This document shows positions 32,936-40,371 of a DNA stretch of 40,371 nt, one piece after another. The DNA comes from Planctomycetota bacterium (lineage in GTDB: Bacteria > Planctomycetota > Planctomycetia > Pirellulales > Pirellulaceae), in NCBI GenBank assembly GCA_029259935.1, contig JAJDEH010000201.1, positions 1 through 40,371 of the forward strand. The letters run 5' to 3'. Position 1 is the first letter of the stretch. The number at the start of each line of letters is the position of its first letter. The position numbers and the translations under genes are program-made. Under the pieces are notes generated by a model. That model did no database searches. It was not told the DNA's origin and was given only the letters and a program-made list of their open reading frames with translations.

Positions 32936-34590
32936 TTTTGCACTCCTTCGTGTGACTGGATGCTGATTCGGTCGGCACGTTCGCGCAGTCGTTCGGCGAG
33001 CGTCTGAATCTCTGGTTCGGGACGAGACTTCCGCAGTAGGTCGTCGACGCGTTGAAGATCAACTTCAAGGCGTTGAAGTTCTTGTGACAGCGCCAAAGAC
33101 GCGACGTCAGGCGGGTCGGTGTCGGGTGCCGAGTTGATGGTCGATGCTGAATCACCATGGTCTTCCGACGCCTCGAGCGGCTCGGACTGGCTGTCCGTGG
33201 CGGTCCAACCGCAGCGGGGGCCCATCATCGAAAACAAGACGATCGTCGCCAGGCAAGCTGCCGTGAGCAGACGCCGCCGACAACCGAGGGCCCAACGATC
33301 ATTCCGTTCCGTATCGTTCACCAGCCTTTCGACACGCCGCACGATTGTCCTTTTCGGGCCACTGGCGGCTAACGCGACGGCTCGGTTCTTTGATTCAAAA
33401 CTCCACTCCGCGATCCGCGTCAGGCAACGGGCCAGCGACAGCGCGCAGACCCCTCTGTCAACAGCCCAATCGTCGCAAAGATACTCGGCCGCCTGCTGCC
33501 AACGGTTTCGGGCCACGAAGTTCAACGGTTGAAAGGCAAGACAGGAACAGAGTACCCGTCCCGCCCACAGCCAGCGCACGTCGCCACGCGCCAGGTGCGC
33601 CAGTTCATGGGCCAGCAGGGCGCGCAGTTCCTCCTTGCTCAGCCGATTTTGCAATCCGACTGGCAGCACAATGGTCCAGCGCCACAACCCGAATGCGGCC
33701 GGCTCGGAAAAGTGGGAGGACGCAAGAAAGCGAATGTCTCGCCGAATTCCGCTTCTTTGAATCAGCCGCGCAAGCACTCGGCAGGCCATGTCGTCTTGAA
33801 CCCGAGTGGCGGCGGCAATTCTTCGTTGGAATAAAAGGGTCTGCAACATGATCCGCAGCAGGCCGCAAGCGACAAACGCCGCGAATCCTAAAGCCATCAT
33901 GCTCAATCCGACGCTCGATGGCGAACTGCTTGACGCGGCCGGTGAGCTGACGGTGGGAACGCCGTCCACGATCGAGCGGCGATCTAGCTCCGCAATCTCT
34001 TCCGCAAACCGGCTCGTCGCGCTCAGCCGTTTCGAACTGGCAGTCTCCAGCGCGTTCGTATTGTCGCCAAGTAACTCATTGTCCCCGCTCGCGACGCCAC
34101 GGCCCGTTGTTATTCGCCGAGGAGTCAAAACTTCTCCCTGCTTGAGTACGGACAAACTGCCATCCGGGAGAGTTGGCGCGGGGCTGTCTTCCTGGTGATG
34201 ACTCGGGGAGTCGAGAGTAAGTGGACGATTTGGCACCGCCGCTTCGCCTGCCCCTGCCCCCTCGATAACAACAGGCAACTCCGACCCGCCGGTCGGTCCA
34301 ATGCTGGCTTCTTCCGGAATGATAGCCTGGGGAATGTTCGCGGGCGCGATGGCCGAAACTAGCGCGATATCGACAACGGGATTTGAAAATCCAAAAGCAA
34401 CTTGCAGGGGCGCCGTCACCGTGCCGGCAATCGCGGCGAATTTCCAAATTCGCTCCGAGAGTACGAAGCTTTTGCTTCGGATGCCACGGACAACTACCCA
34501 AGCCACGCAAAGCAACAGCGTCGAATGCAGCAGATAGGTCAGCACCAAGGAAACGGCGATTGCGGCCGGGATCTGCATTTCACTCGTCAT
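32932..34590 (-). CDS. M56-family (BlaR1/MecR1-like) membrane metalloprotease
   Basis: This is a membrane zinc protease of the family that cleaves a BlaI-type repressor when it senses a signal. It has 552 residues. Hydrophobic helices lie at about 11-35, 48-66 and 228-250, with a likely further one near 457-475. The peptidase motif HELAH is at 328-332, preceded by SKEELRALLA, and the downstream EYLCDDWAV provides the third zinc ligand region. A long Ser/Pro-rich stretch (about 95-225) separates the first helices from the peptidase. No penicillin-binding sensor domain is present, so the signal is not a beta-lactam in the usual way. It starts at ATG 34590, overlapping the repressor gene by 11 bases, and its stop overlaps the next gene by 4. 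The operon context supports the role. Confidence 0.9.
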   Translation of the reverse strand: MTSEMQIPAAIAVSLVLTYLLHSTLLLCVAWVVVRGIRSKSFVLSERIWKFAAIAGTVTAPLQVAFGFSNPVVDIALVSAIAPANIPQAIIPEEASIGPTGGSELPVVIEGAGAGEAAVPNRPLTLDSPSHHQEDSPAPTLPDGSLSVLKQGEVLTPRRITTGRGVASGDNELLGDNTNALETASSKRLSATSRFAEEIAELDRRSIVDGVPTVSSPAASSSSPSSVGLSMMALGFAAFVACGLLRIMLQTLLFQRRIAAATRVQDDMACRVLARLIQRSGIRRDIRFLASSHFSEPAAFGLWRWTIVLPVGLQNRLSKEELRALLAHELAHLARGDVRWLWAGRVLCSCLAFQPLNFVARNRWQQAAEYLCDDWAVDRGVCALSLARCLTRIAEWSFESKNRAVALAASGPKRTIVRRVERLVNDTERNDRWALGCRRRLLTAACLATIVLFSMMGPRCGWTATDSQSEPLEASEDHGDSASTINSAPDTDPPDVASLALSQELQRLEVDLQRVDDLLRKSRPEPEIQTLAERLRERADRISIQSHEGVQK

Positions 34591-34972
34591 CTTTCAACTC
34601 CCGTTCCTTTTTGCGGATCAGTCGTTTCAGTTCGGCAAGATCATCCAGGGTCACTTCGCGGCCGTCGAGCAGATGACAGACCATCTCAGTGACATCGCCT
34701 TCAAACAGGCGGTTCGCCAGGTCGGAAACCATCGAGCGGCTCACTTGATCGCGCCGAATTTTGGCTCGATAAATGTTGACGCGGCCATCGCTGCGATGCG
34801 TAACGTGCCCCTTTTCCTCCATCTTGGCCAGCATCGTGCCCACGGTGGTATAGGCCAGCGGCCGAGTCGGCTTGAGCGCCGCGCGTACGTCGCCAACGTT
34901 GGCTTCGCCCTTTTCCCAAAGTACGTGCATGATGGCCAACTGCAATTCGGCCAGGTGATGCTTACCGCTCAT
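34580..34972 (-). CDS. BlaI/MecI-family transcriptional repressor
   Basis: This 130-residue winged-helix repressor has the BlaI signature: LAELQLAIMHVLWEKGEANVGDVRAAL, then LAYTTVGTMLAKMEEKGHV and a basic wing, then a C-terminal dimerisation helix. I chose ATG 34972, since the helix begins a few residues later; a TTG at 35005 would add 11 odd residues. It would bind the two palindromes 40-80 bases upstream and repress its own operon until the M56 protease cleaves it. The next gene starts inside its 3' end, so expression is coupled. Confidence 0.92.
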   Translation of the reverse strand: MSGKHHLAELQLAIMHVLWEKGEANVGDVRAALKPTRPLAYTTVGTMLAKMEEKGHVTHRSDGRVNIYRAKIRRDQVSRSMVSDLANRLFEGDVTEMVCHLLDGREVTLDDLAELKRLIRKKERELKDDE

Positions 34973-35013
34973 CGCTTTCCCAAAATTCGTTCCGTCATAT
35001 TCCAAAACCCCGG

Positions 35014-35054
35014 CCTACTAACCAGGTAGGAGCAGCAGTCTACCACCGAGGTAG
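35014..35054. promoter_or_regulatory. Two tandem CTAC-N7-GTAG operators for the BlaI-type repressor
   Basis: Two palindromes share the half-site CTAC and a 7-base spacer. The first is at 35015-35029 (extended to CCTACTAACCAGGTAGG at 35014-35030), the second at 35040-35054 (CTACCACCGAGGTAG). Their starts are 25 bases apart, so they lie on nearly the same side of the helix. They lie just upstream of the BlaI-type gene, where its autoregulatory operator is expected. Confidence 0.75.
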
Positions 35055-35210
35055 GAGACGTGTCAACAGCGATCTCGAATCGTTGGTCGGCACGTAAAGA
35101 AGGGCTTGGTCGGTCGGGCAGTGATCCTACGGATCGCGCCTCGGGCGACGGTCATTGTAGATCGGTGCGCGCGAGTACGCAGCCTGCCGGTCTGGAATTG
35201 AACAGCCAAT

Positions 35211-36593
35211 TCAAGCCGACAAAGGCTTTACGCTGGCAAGCATGGTCGGAATCAATTCCGTCACGGTTGGATGAATGTGCACCGCGCGTTGAATGACCGT
35301 GTAGGGCGCGTCCGCGTACATGACGTCAAGAATGGAATGAACAATTTCGTCGCCGCCGATACCCAGGATAGCCGCGCCGAGAATTCTCTTGGTGTCCGCG
35401 TCGATCAGGACTTTCATGAATCCTTGCGTTTCACCGCGCTCACGGGCACGTCCGACGCGAGACATCATCATTTTTCCGATCAGTGCCTTTCGGCCGGAAT
35501 CCCGCACCTCTCGTTCGGTCATGCCCACGCGCCCGAGCGGCGGGTCGATGAACAGACCATAAGCCGTGATTCGATCCGACACTTTGCGCGGATCGTTGTC
35601 GAACAGATTCGCGACGACGATTTCATGATCGTTGTACGAAGTGTGCGTAAAAGCGCCTCGGCCATTGACATCCCCAGTCGCCCATACGCCCGGGACATTG
35701 GTGCGAAGCTGGTCGTCAACGGTGATGAAGCCACGAGAATCTGTTTCAATGCCGGCGCTCGCAAGACCGAGATCGTCGGTGTTTGGACGACGGCCAACAG
35801 CTAACAGCAGATGGCTGCCGACGACTTCTCTGGCACCTTCTTCGCAGTCCAGGGAAACCACGATGTTCGACCCGTGCTTTGCAACGCTTGTGCAGGCGGC
35901 ATTCAGATGCACCTCGACGCCTTCGTTCTCCAAGATTTCTTTTACGGCGGCGGACACGTCCTCATCGTCTCGCGGGATGAGGCGGCCGCCGCGTTGCACG
36001 ATGGTGACGCGACTGCCGAATCGGCGGTACATCTGGCCAAACTCCAGACCGATGTAGCTGCCACCGATGATGATCAGGTGATCCGGCAAGCTGTCCACGT
36101 CCATCATGCCGGTATTGGTGAGATAGTCGACGTCCTCCAAACCTGGAATGTCCGGGATGACAGCGCGCCCTCCGACGTTGATGAAGACCTTGTCCGCTTC
36201 CAGTGATTCATCGCCCACGCGCACCGCGTGCATCCCCTCGAATCTCGCATGGCCCTCGTAGACGCTCAGGTTTTTCATGCCTTTCAGCCACTGGGTGACT
36301 CCTTCATTGGATGGTCGCACGATTTCATCCTTGCGCTGCTTAACCCGCTTCATGTCCACCTGCACGGAATCGACGACCACTCCAAAGTCGGCCGCGCGGC
36401 GCGCCATGTGAGCGGCTCGCGCGCTGGCGACCAAAGCCTTCGTCGGCACGCAGCCAACGTTGACGCACGTGCCGCCAAAGAGCTTACGTTCGATAATCGC
36501 CGTTTTCAGTCCCTCCTTGACCATCCGCGCCGCCAGCGAAGGTCCCGACTGTCCCGTGCCGATAATGATGGCATCGTACTTTTTGGCGGTCAT
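35211..36593 (-). CDS. FAD-dependent pyridine nucleotide-disulfide oxidoreductase (dihydrolipoamide dehydrogenase/MerA-like)
   Basis: This flavoprotein disulfide reductase has 460 residues. The FAD-binding start is KYDAIIIGTGQSGPSLAARM. The redox-active disulfide is Cys43/Cys48 in GGTCVNVGCVPTK. An NAD(P)H-binding segment is LIIIGGSYIGLEFGQMYRRF. The second FAD motif is VPGVWATGDVNG, and the C-terminal active-site His/Glu pair is in HIHPTVTE. It lacks the extra metal-binding domain and C-terminal cysteine pair of true mercuric reductases, and the neighbourhood has no lipoyl enzyme genes, so the substrate is open. ATG 36593 is chosen because the FAD motif begins there; a longer frame exists upstream. 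It stands alone. Confidence 0.92.
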   Translation of the reverse strand: MTAKKYDAIIIGTGQSGPSLAARMVKEGLKTAIIERKLFGGTCVNVGCVPTKALVASARAAHMARRAADFGVVVDSVQVDMKRVKQRKDEIVRPSNEGVTQWLKGMKNLSVYEGHARFEGMHAVRVGDESLEADKVFINVGGRAVIPDIPGLEDVDYLTNTGMMDVDSLPDHLIIIGGSYIGLEFGQMYRRFGSRVTIVQRGGRLIPRDDEDVSAAVKEILENEGVEVHLNAACTSVAKHGSNIVVSLDCEEGAREVVGSHLLLAVGRRPNTDDLGLASAGIETDSRGFITVDDQLRTNVPGVWATGDVNGRGAFTHTSYNDHEIVVANLFDNDPRKVSDRITAYGLFIDPPLGRVGMTEREVRDSGRKALIGKMMMSRVGRARERGETQGFMKVLIDADTKRILGAAILGIGGDEIVHSILDVMYADAPYTVIQRAVHIHPTVTELIPTMLASVKPLSA

Positions 36594-36840
36594 CGATTCA
36601 GTCTCCGGTGTGAGGTAGATGAGAAAGGCGAAACCATCTGGAGTTGGCTTGAGGGCATTGTCAACCAAACGCCCTTCAGTTCACAGTCCCGAAGCAAGCG
36701 TTCCCCGCGAGTCGCCGAAGTTTGAAATCGGTTCGGATTCCGATATTCGCGCGTCGAGTCGATCAACCGTTCGTGCACGGCCGCCGACATAACTCCAGCC
36801 CTGCTTGAAGACGAAGCGACTCAGAAGTTTCGCCCAGCTT

Positions 36841-37794
36841 TTACCACCGTGCGGCGATTTCCCGATGTACGCGGCCTGATTTCCAATAGGCGGTGTGGGC
36901 GCTGGAGACCACGTCGGATACGTCGACGTAGACATCTTCCACCAGGTCGGAGGGCTCCAACAGCGGCGCGACGGGCCACGCAATCGGATCGTCTTTATCC
37001 CACAAATTGATCAGGCGCGGCCCGGACAGCGGTGCCGCGTCGGCGAGTCGCGAGTCCAATCCATAGTCCGACGTGCGAAGTCTTTCGTCTCTGGAGAGGA
37101 TCTCCACAACGGCATCGGCGCGAAAAGGTAGGAATCCGATGGGCGAACCAAACGCAATCAGACGGCGCAGGCGCAGCTTGTTGGCCGCCGCCATCTCTCT
37201 TAATTGTTGAAGACCATTCCGGCAATCTTTCAATTCTCGCGAATCGTTCTCGTCATCGGGTGGAGGCAGGAATCGATGCTTTCGCGTTGAAAAAACATAG
37301 TACAGAAAGTCAAAGGCGATCACCGAACCCGCACTGTGCGCAACCAAGGTTAAGGAAATGTCTTCATCGCCGTCGCCGCGGCGCTCGTTGATATGCTCGA
37401 CGATCCGGCGAGCCACTTCCAGGCGAATCGCCCACTTTCCATCGCTCGAAACATAATAAAACATATCGCCAAAACCGTAAAAGATGATGTCGCGCAGGCG
37501 ATTGACGATGAACCGAGTCGGATTCAACGTAAAGTCGCGTTGTTCTTTAGCAAGAGGCAACACGCGCTCCCCGTGGGTGCGCTGCGCGATGGCCAGTGCT
37601 TGATGGCTCTTGGCCGGTCCGCCGTCAAAATTCCATCCCCATTCAGCGCCGCCAATATCATCGACGGCAGGCCAACTGACATCCACTCCCGCTTCGGCAA
37701 TGGCTTGGTGCATGGCCCGATACTGGCTTTGGTGTTCCGTAACTTCCGCTTCGGGCGAAACGCCATGAATATAGAAAACGATTTCGATCGGCAT
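36841..37794 (-). CDS. Alpha/beta-hydrolase-fold serine hydrolase of unknown substrate
   Basis: This 317-residue protein has a hydrolase fold. An early strand, VFYIHGVSPEA, suits the oxyanion loop. The nucleophile elbow is LVAHSAGSVIAFDFL (His153, Ser154). A later strand LIAFGSPIGFLPF matches the usual post-nucleophile strand. A possible acid is in INLWDKDDPIAWP and a possible catalytic His in SSAHTAYW. No signal peptide or membrane helix is visible, so it should be cytoplasmic. The motif is typical of lipase/esterase-like proteins, but I cannot name a subfamily or substrate. It is divergent from the unknown gene at 37996, 201 bases away. Confidence 0.78.
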   Translation of the reverse strand: MPIEIVFYIHGVSPEAEVTEHQSQYRAMHQAIAEAGVDVSWPAVDDIGGAEWGWNFDGGPAKSHQALAIAQRTHGERVLPLAKEQRDFTLNPTRFIVNRLRDIIFYGFGDMFYYVSSDGKWAIRLEVARRIVEHINERRGDGDEDISLTLVAHSAGSVIAFDFLYYVFSTRKHRFLPPPDDENDSRELKDCRNGLQQLREMAAANKLRLRRLIAFGSPIGFLPFRADAVVEILSRDERLRTSDYGLDSRLADAAPLSGPRLINLWDKDDPIAWPVAPLLEPSDLVEDVYVDVSDVVSSAHTAYWKSGRVHREIAARW

Positions 37795-37995
37795 GCCATC
37801 ACCGTGGTTGCGGGGCCGCGCAGTGTTTCAAGCCGCGATAGCGTCTGTTTGCCCCTACGTGTGTTTTGAGTGAGTGTTGAATCCTAACAGAAAACCTTGC
37901 AAACTGGGTGCCGTCTTACCGCACTCGGACTACCTTCCTGAGTTCTGCGGTGTTCGCCTTCCAACTAACGCACCGCCCGATGGAAACGCAGCCAC

Positions 37996-38793
37996 ATGAA
38001 AATGATCGACTTCTCACGTTCGTTCCTGACGTTTCGCATCGACACGGCAAAGAAACCACCTCAAACGGCCAGCCATAAGCCGCCGTACAGCCTGAACAAC
38101 GCCCGCATTCAAATTGAATGTCGCTGCGGGGTCACGGAAAAGCAAACCGGAAGAACTCAGACGTTCGTTTTGGGCGCGAGCTGCAAGACGGAACGTGTCG
38201 GAGTCGATCGCGACATCTGGACCGAGCCAAACTCCGACTTCGCCCCCATCTTCTCGGACGACGGCTTCATGCACCTGAAAACGTACGCTCGGGCCGGCGT
38301 CGAAGTCGACTCATACCCACCCGGCAGCGGCAAACAATCCGACCGCCAATCGGGAAAAATCGCCGACATGTTCGATGATGTACGGATCGACATCGTCGAG
38401 CAAGACGCAGCAATACTTTCATCCCCGGATGAAATCGTCAATGCCACGCTGGCGAATCAGCGCTTGGTCGCGCGAACGAAAATTGAAAGCGAGCGCTACA
38501 CCTCGATCCTCGAGTATCCCGTCAAAACCATGAACGCCAACGAACGCGACATGGTCTACCAAACGGACACCGGCCCCATACTGCTACCCAATTTCGATTG
38601 CGAACCGGACGAATTGCTAAATCGCTTGGAACTTGCCTTCTCGGCGTTCAATTGCCCACATTGGATCGAGATGATCGTCCGAGTGCCAACAGAATTATCC
38701 GCGGGCGTAAGCGTTTATCACTATTCGCAAAGCATGCGTTTCGACGCCATCAACGAGATCCTCTGCCCGCCGACAGAGCCGCCGCGATCGTAA
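37996..38793 (+). CDS. Hypothetical protein
   Basis: I do not recognise this 265-residue protein. It has no signal peptide and no membrane helix. Cys residues occur in IQIECRCGVTEK and LGASCKTERV, and the middle (WTEPNSDFAPIFSDDGFMHLKTYARAG) is a notable aromatic and acidic stretch that could form a domain core. Composition and codon use look like the neighbours. ATG 37996 is used; ATG 38002 is possible. It is divergent from the serine hydrolase, so the two may share regulation. Confidence 0.7.
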   Translation: MKMIDFSRSFLTFRIDTAKKPPQTASHKPPYSLNNARIQIECRCGVTEKQTGRTQTFVLGASCKTERVGVDRDIWTEPNSDFAPIFSDDGFMHLKTYARAGVEVDSYPPGSGKQSDRQSGKIADMFDDVRIDIVEQDAAILSSPDEIVNATLANQRLVARTKIESERYTSILEYPVKTMNANERDMVYQTDTGPILLPNFDCEPDELLNRLELAFSAFNCPHWIEMIVRVPTELSAGVSVYHYSQSMRFDAINEILCPPTEPPRS

Positions 38794-38885
38794 AGTCGAG
38801 CAAAGCTGTCGTCGGATGCGGGCGAGGTTGCCCCCGCTTTCAGCCAGCAAATTGGAAGCAGGTGAATCGACCATGGAATGCACTG

Positions 38886-40355
38886 TTAAGGTCTATTCTC
38901 TATGTAATCGACGACAGATCGCCATGCGGGATCGTTGCTGAAATCGCTTAGCCTATTCTGCAAGTCGGGTGAGGTGACGTTGAGCCGGTGCAACGTAGCG
39001 AGTGCTGCAAACTGTGGTAGACGGGAGTCATCGTTTGACGCTATGGCCCGCAGTCGCTCTTCGGCCACCGTGCTTAGTTGGCGTGATTTCCCGAAGGCAA
39101 GAGCGGCTTGCGCACGCATTTCCGGGTCGGCGGACTCGAGTGCGTGCAGCAGCGCATCGTGTAATGTCGATTGGGGTTTCTGAATTCGGGCATCGTAATC
39201 GCGAAGGCGGTTCTCAACCTCCGCGGCCGACAATTCCGCCGGGTTGTCAGTTCCATTACATCCAGCGATGCCGAGCGCGACTACGACAAGCCCCAACATG
39301 GAACTAAGGGGCGGCCCGGGCGGCCCTACCAACACGGGACGAATTCGCAACAGCGTTCGCGTTACAAGTACTGTCAGCAGAATCGACAGTCCGAACAGGG
39401 TGGCGCCCGACGAAAGCGAATTGCTGAGCCACGGTTCGCGGAAGAACTGCATCGCCGCGGCGATCTCGATTCCCGTCCACGCGACCACTGCGCCGCTGAC
39501 GCTGTAACGCAGGGCACTTGAGTAACTCGCCTGGCGTGCCGTTCGCCAAATCATGTACGGAGTGGCCACGGCAATCGTAACCAGCGTCAACAGCAAGCCA
39601 ATTTGACCGGCTGCGCCCAGTCTTGGATCGGCCAGCCACAAGACGCAAACGTAGCAGAACCAGACTGTCATGAAATACTGTATTGCGGTTCTTGCGGCGT
39701 AGTTCTCCACACGACCGCTGGCGGCAGCAGTCCGCGCGATCGGTAACCGCCTTCGAAACCATTGGAAGACTGCACACCGATTCGACTCATTCATTGTCAA
39801 ACCGATCAGCACCGGCACCAAAAACACAACGGACAATTGAATGAGGATCCCGCCCCCATGAGTTCCCACGACGCGGCCTTGGACAACCTCCACGGAACCG
39901 GCCAATCCGAGTCGCCGGGCCGCGGCCACCAGGCCAAACTCGATCGCGCCCAGCCAAAGGCAATGCCCGGCAAAAACTCCCAGCAGAGACTGAATGCCGG
40001 TGTTCACGACCCACCGCCCATACCATGCCAGAAACCCGCCCGCGAACGTGAATCCCACCGCGGCAAATACCAAGAACGCGGAACTGGAGAGCGTCGTCAA
40101 CTTCGCCACGTCAACTCGCGGTGCATCCGGCGGGAGTCTCCGGGCCGCATCCTTGATACTTCCGTAGCCAACCCATACGAGCGGGGCACCAGCCGATTGG
40201 TACACGTCGGCAGAGATGGCGCGATCCGCAGCCACCGTTGCTTTGTAGAGCCGGTGTCCCGCGGCCGTCAACGTGACACACAGCAGCCAGAACAGACAGG
40301 CCACAACGACATGACCGGCCGACACTCGCGGCTTCGTTGTGTCAGCGACGACCAT
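38886..40355 (-). CDS. Multi-pass membrane protein with internal lipobox-like motif and C-terminal HEAT-like repeats
   Basis: This 489-residue protein has about eight hydrophobic segments in its first 370 residues. These are around 13-33, 87-112, 118-146, 172-187, 224-244, 250-268, 288-306 and 313-333, with one more at 350-365. The last one reads LGLVVVALGIAGCNGTDNPA, which looks like a lipoprotein signal peptide in the middle of the protein. A soluble helical tail of about 120 residues follows, with HEAT-like units (MRAQAALAFGKSRQLSTVAE and LPQFAALATLHRLN). Start ATG 40355, with GGAGG 11 bases upstream, close to the right edge of the window. No family was recognised for the membrane part. 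A fusion of a membrane protein with a lipoprotein is one explanation. Confidence 0.72.
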   Translation of the reverse strand: MVVADTTKPRVSAGHVVVACLFWLLCVTLTAAGHRLYKATVAADRAISADVYQSAGAPLVWVGYGSIKDAARRLPPDAPRVDVAKLTTLSSSAFLVFAAVGFTFAGGFLAWYGRWVVNTGIQSLLGVFAGHCLWLGAIEFGLVAAARRLGLAGSVEVVQGRVVGTHGGGILIQLSVVFLVPVLIGLTMNESNRCAVFQWFRRRLPIARTAAASGRVENYAARTAIQYFMTVWFCYVCVLWLADPRLGAAGQIGLLLTLVTIAVATPYMIWRTARQASYSSALRYSVSGAVVAWTGIEIAAAMQFFREPWLSNSLSSGATLFGLSILLTVLVTRTLLRIRPVLVGPPGPPLSSMLGLVVVALGIAGCNGTDNPAELSAAEVENRLRDYDARIQKPQSTLHDALLHALESADPEMRAQAALAFGKSRQLSTVAEERLRAIASNDDSRLPQFAALATLHRLNVTSPDLQNRLSDFSNDPAWRSVVDYIENRP

Positions 40356-40371
40356 GTGGCCAACGTCCTCC

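Noticed and set aside
35211..36593. Mercuric reductase (merA)
   Set aside because: The metal-binding N-terminal domain, the C-terminal vicinal Cys pair and any mer neighbours are missing.

Overview
The window looks like a chromosomal segment of a planctomycete, most likely of the Pirellulales type. This rests on gene content, not on any database search. It holds a DUF1501 protein, a DUF1080 protein, a secreted sulfatase and a PQQ-propeller protein. It also holds two ECF-type sigma factors with large signalling partners, a Ser/Thr kinase fused to a STAND ATPase and TPRs, a BlaI/M56 pair, HEAT-repeat membrane proteins and many dispersed palindromic repeats. G+C is moderately high, so long antisense open frames overlap most genes; these were discarded.

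Layout. 0-0.8 kb: the 3' end of a tyrosine integrase runs into the 3' end of a tRNA-Ser(GGA) gene, which is the boundary of an integrated element lying to the left. 1.2-6.1 kb: HtrA-like protease, GNAT acetyltransferase, DUF1501 protein and DUF1080 protein, with covarying palindromic repeats between the last two. 6.2-10.5 kb: an ECF sigma factor and a 918-residue protein that reads as about five tandem GAF-like domains form one operon, with a TIR-domain gene divergent from it. 10.6-12.9 kb: a MITE-like inverted-repeat element touching the stop codon of a MATE transporter, then an eroded GxxExxY protein. 13.0-17.8 kb: a second ECF sigma factor followed by a 1341-residue kinase-STAND-TPR protein. 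18.1-23.5 kb: alpha/beta hydrolase, HEAT-repeat membrane protein, sulfatase and PQQ-propeller protein. 23.6-25.3 kb: a repeat island with nested inverted repeats around a truncated TIR-like (STAND N-terminal) gene, plus two 188-bp direct repeats. 25.5-30.5 kb: EVE protein, MoxR/Mg-chelatase-like ATPase, aquaglyceroporin, a Gly/Tyr/His-rich secreted protein and an aldo/keto reductase. 30.7-35.1 kb: a BlaI repressor, an M56 (BlaR1-like) membrane protease and a protein with secretin, pilus-N, BON-like and TolC-like parts in a non-canonical order, preceded by two matching operator palindromes. 35.2-40.4 kb: an FAD-dependent disulfide oxidoreductase, a serine hydrolase, an unknown protein and a membrane/HEAT protein with an internal lipobox-like motif.

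The most coherent units are the BlaI/M56/secretin-TolC operon, which suggests an envelope-stress or export switch, and the two loci pairing a sigma factor with a large sensory protein. The sigma/GAF/TIR locus is the best candidate for an undescribed signalling or defence unit, but its joint function is inference. Secreted hydrolases and uncharacterised planctomycete families fit a polysaccharide-degrading lifestyle.
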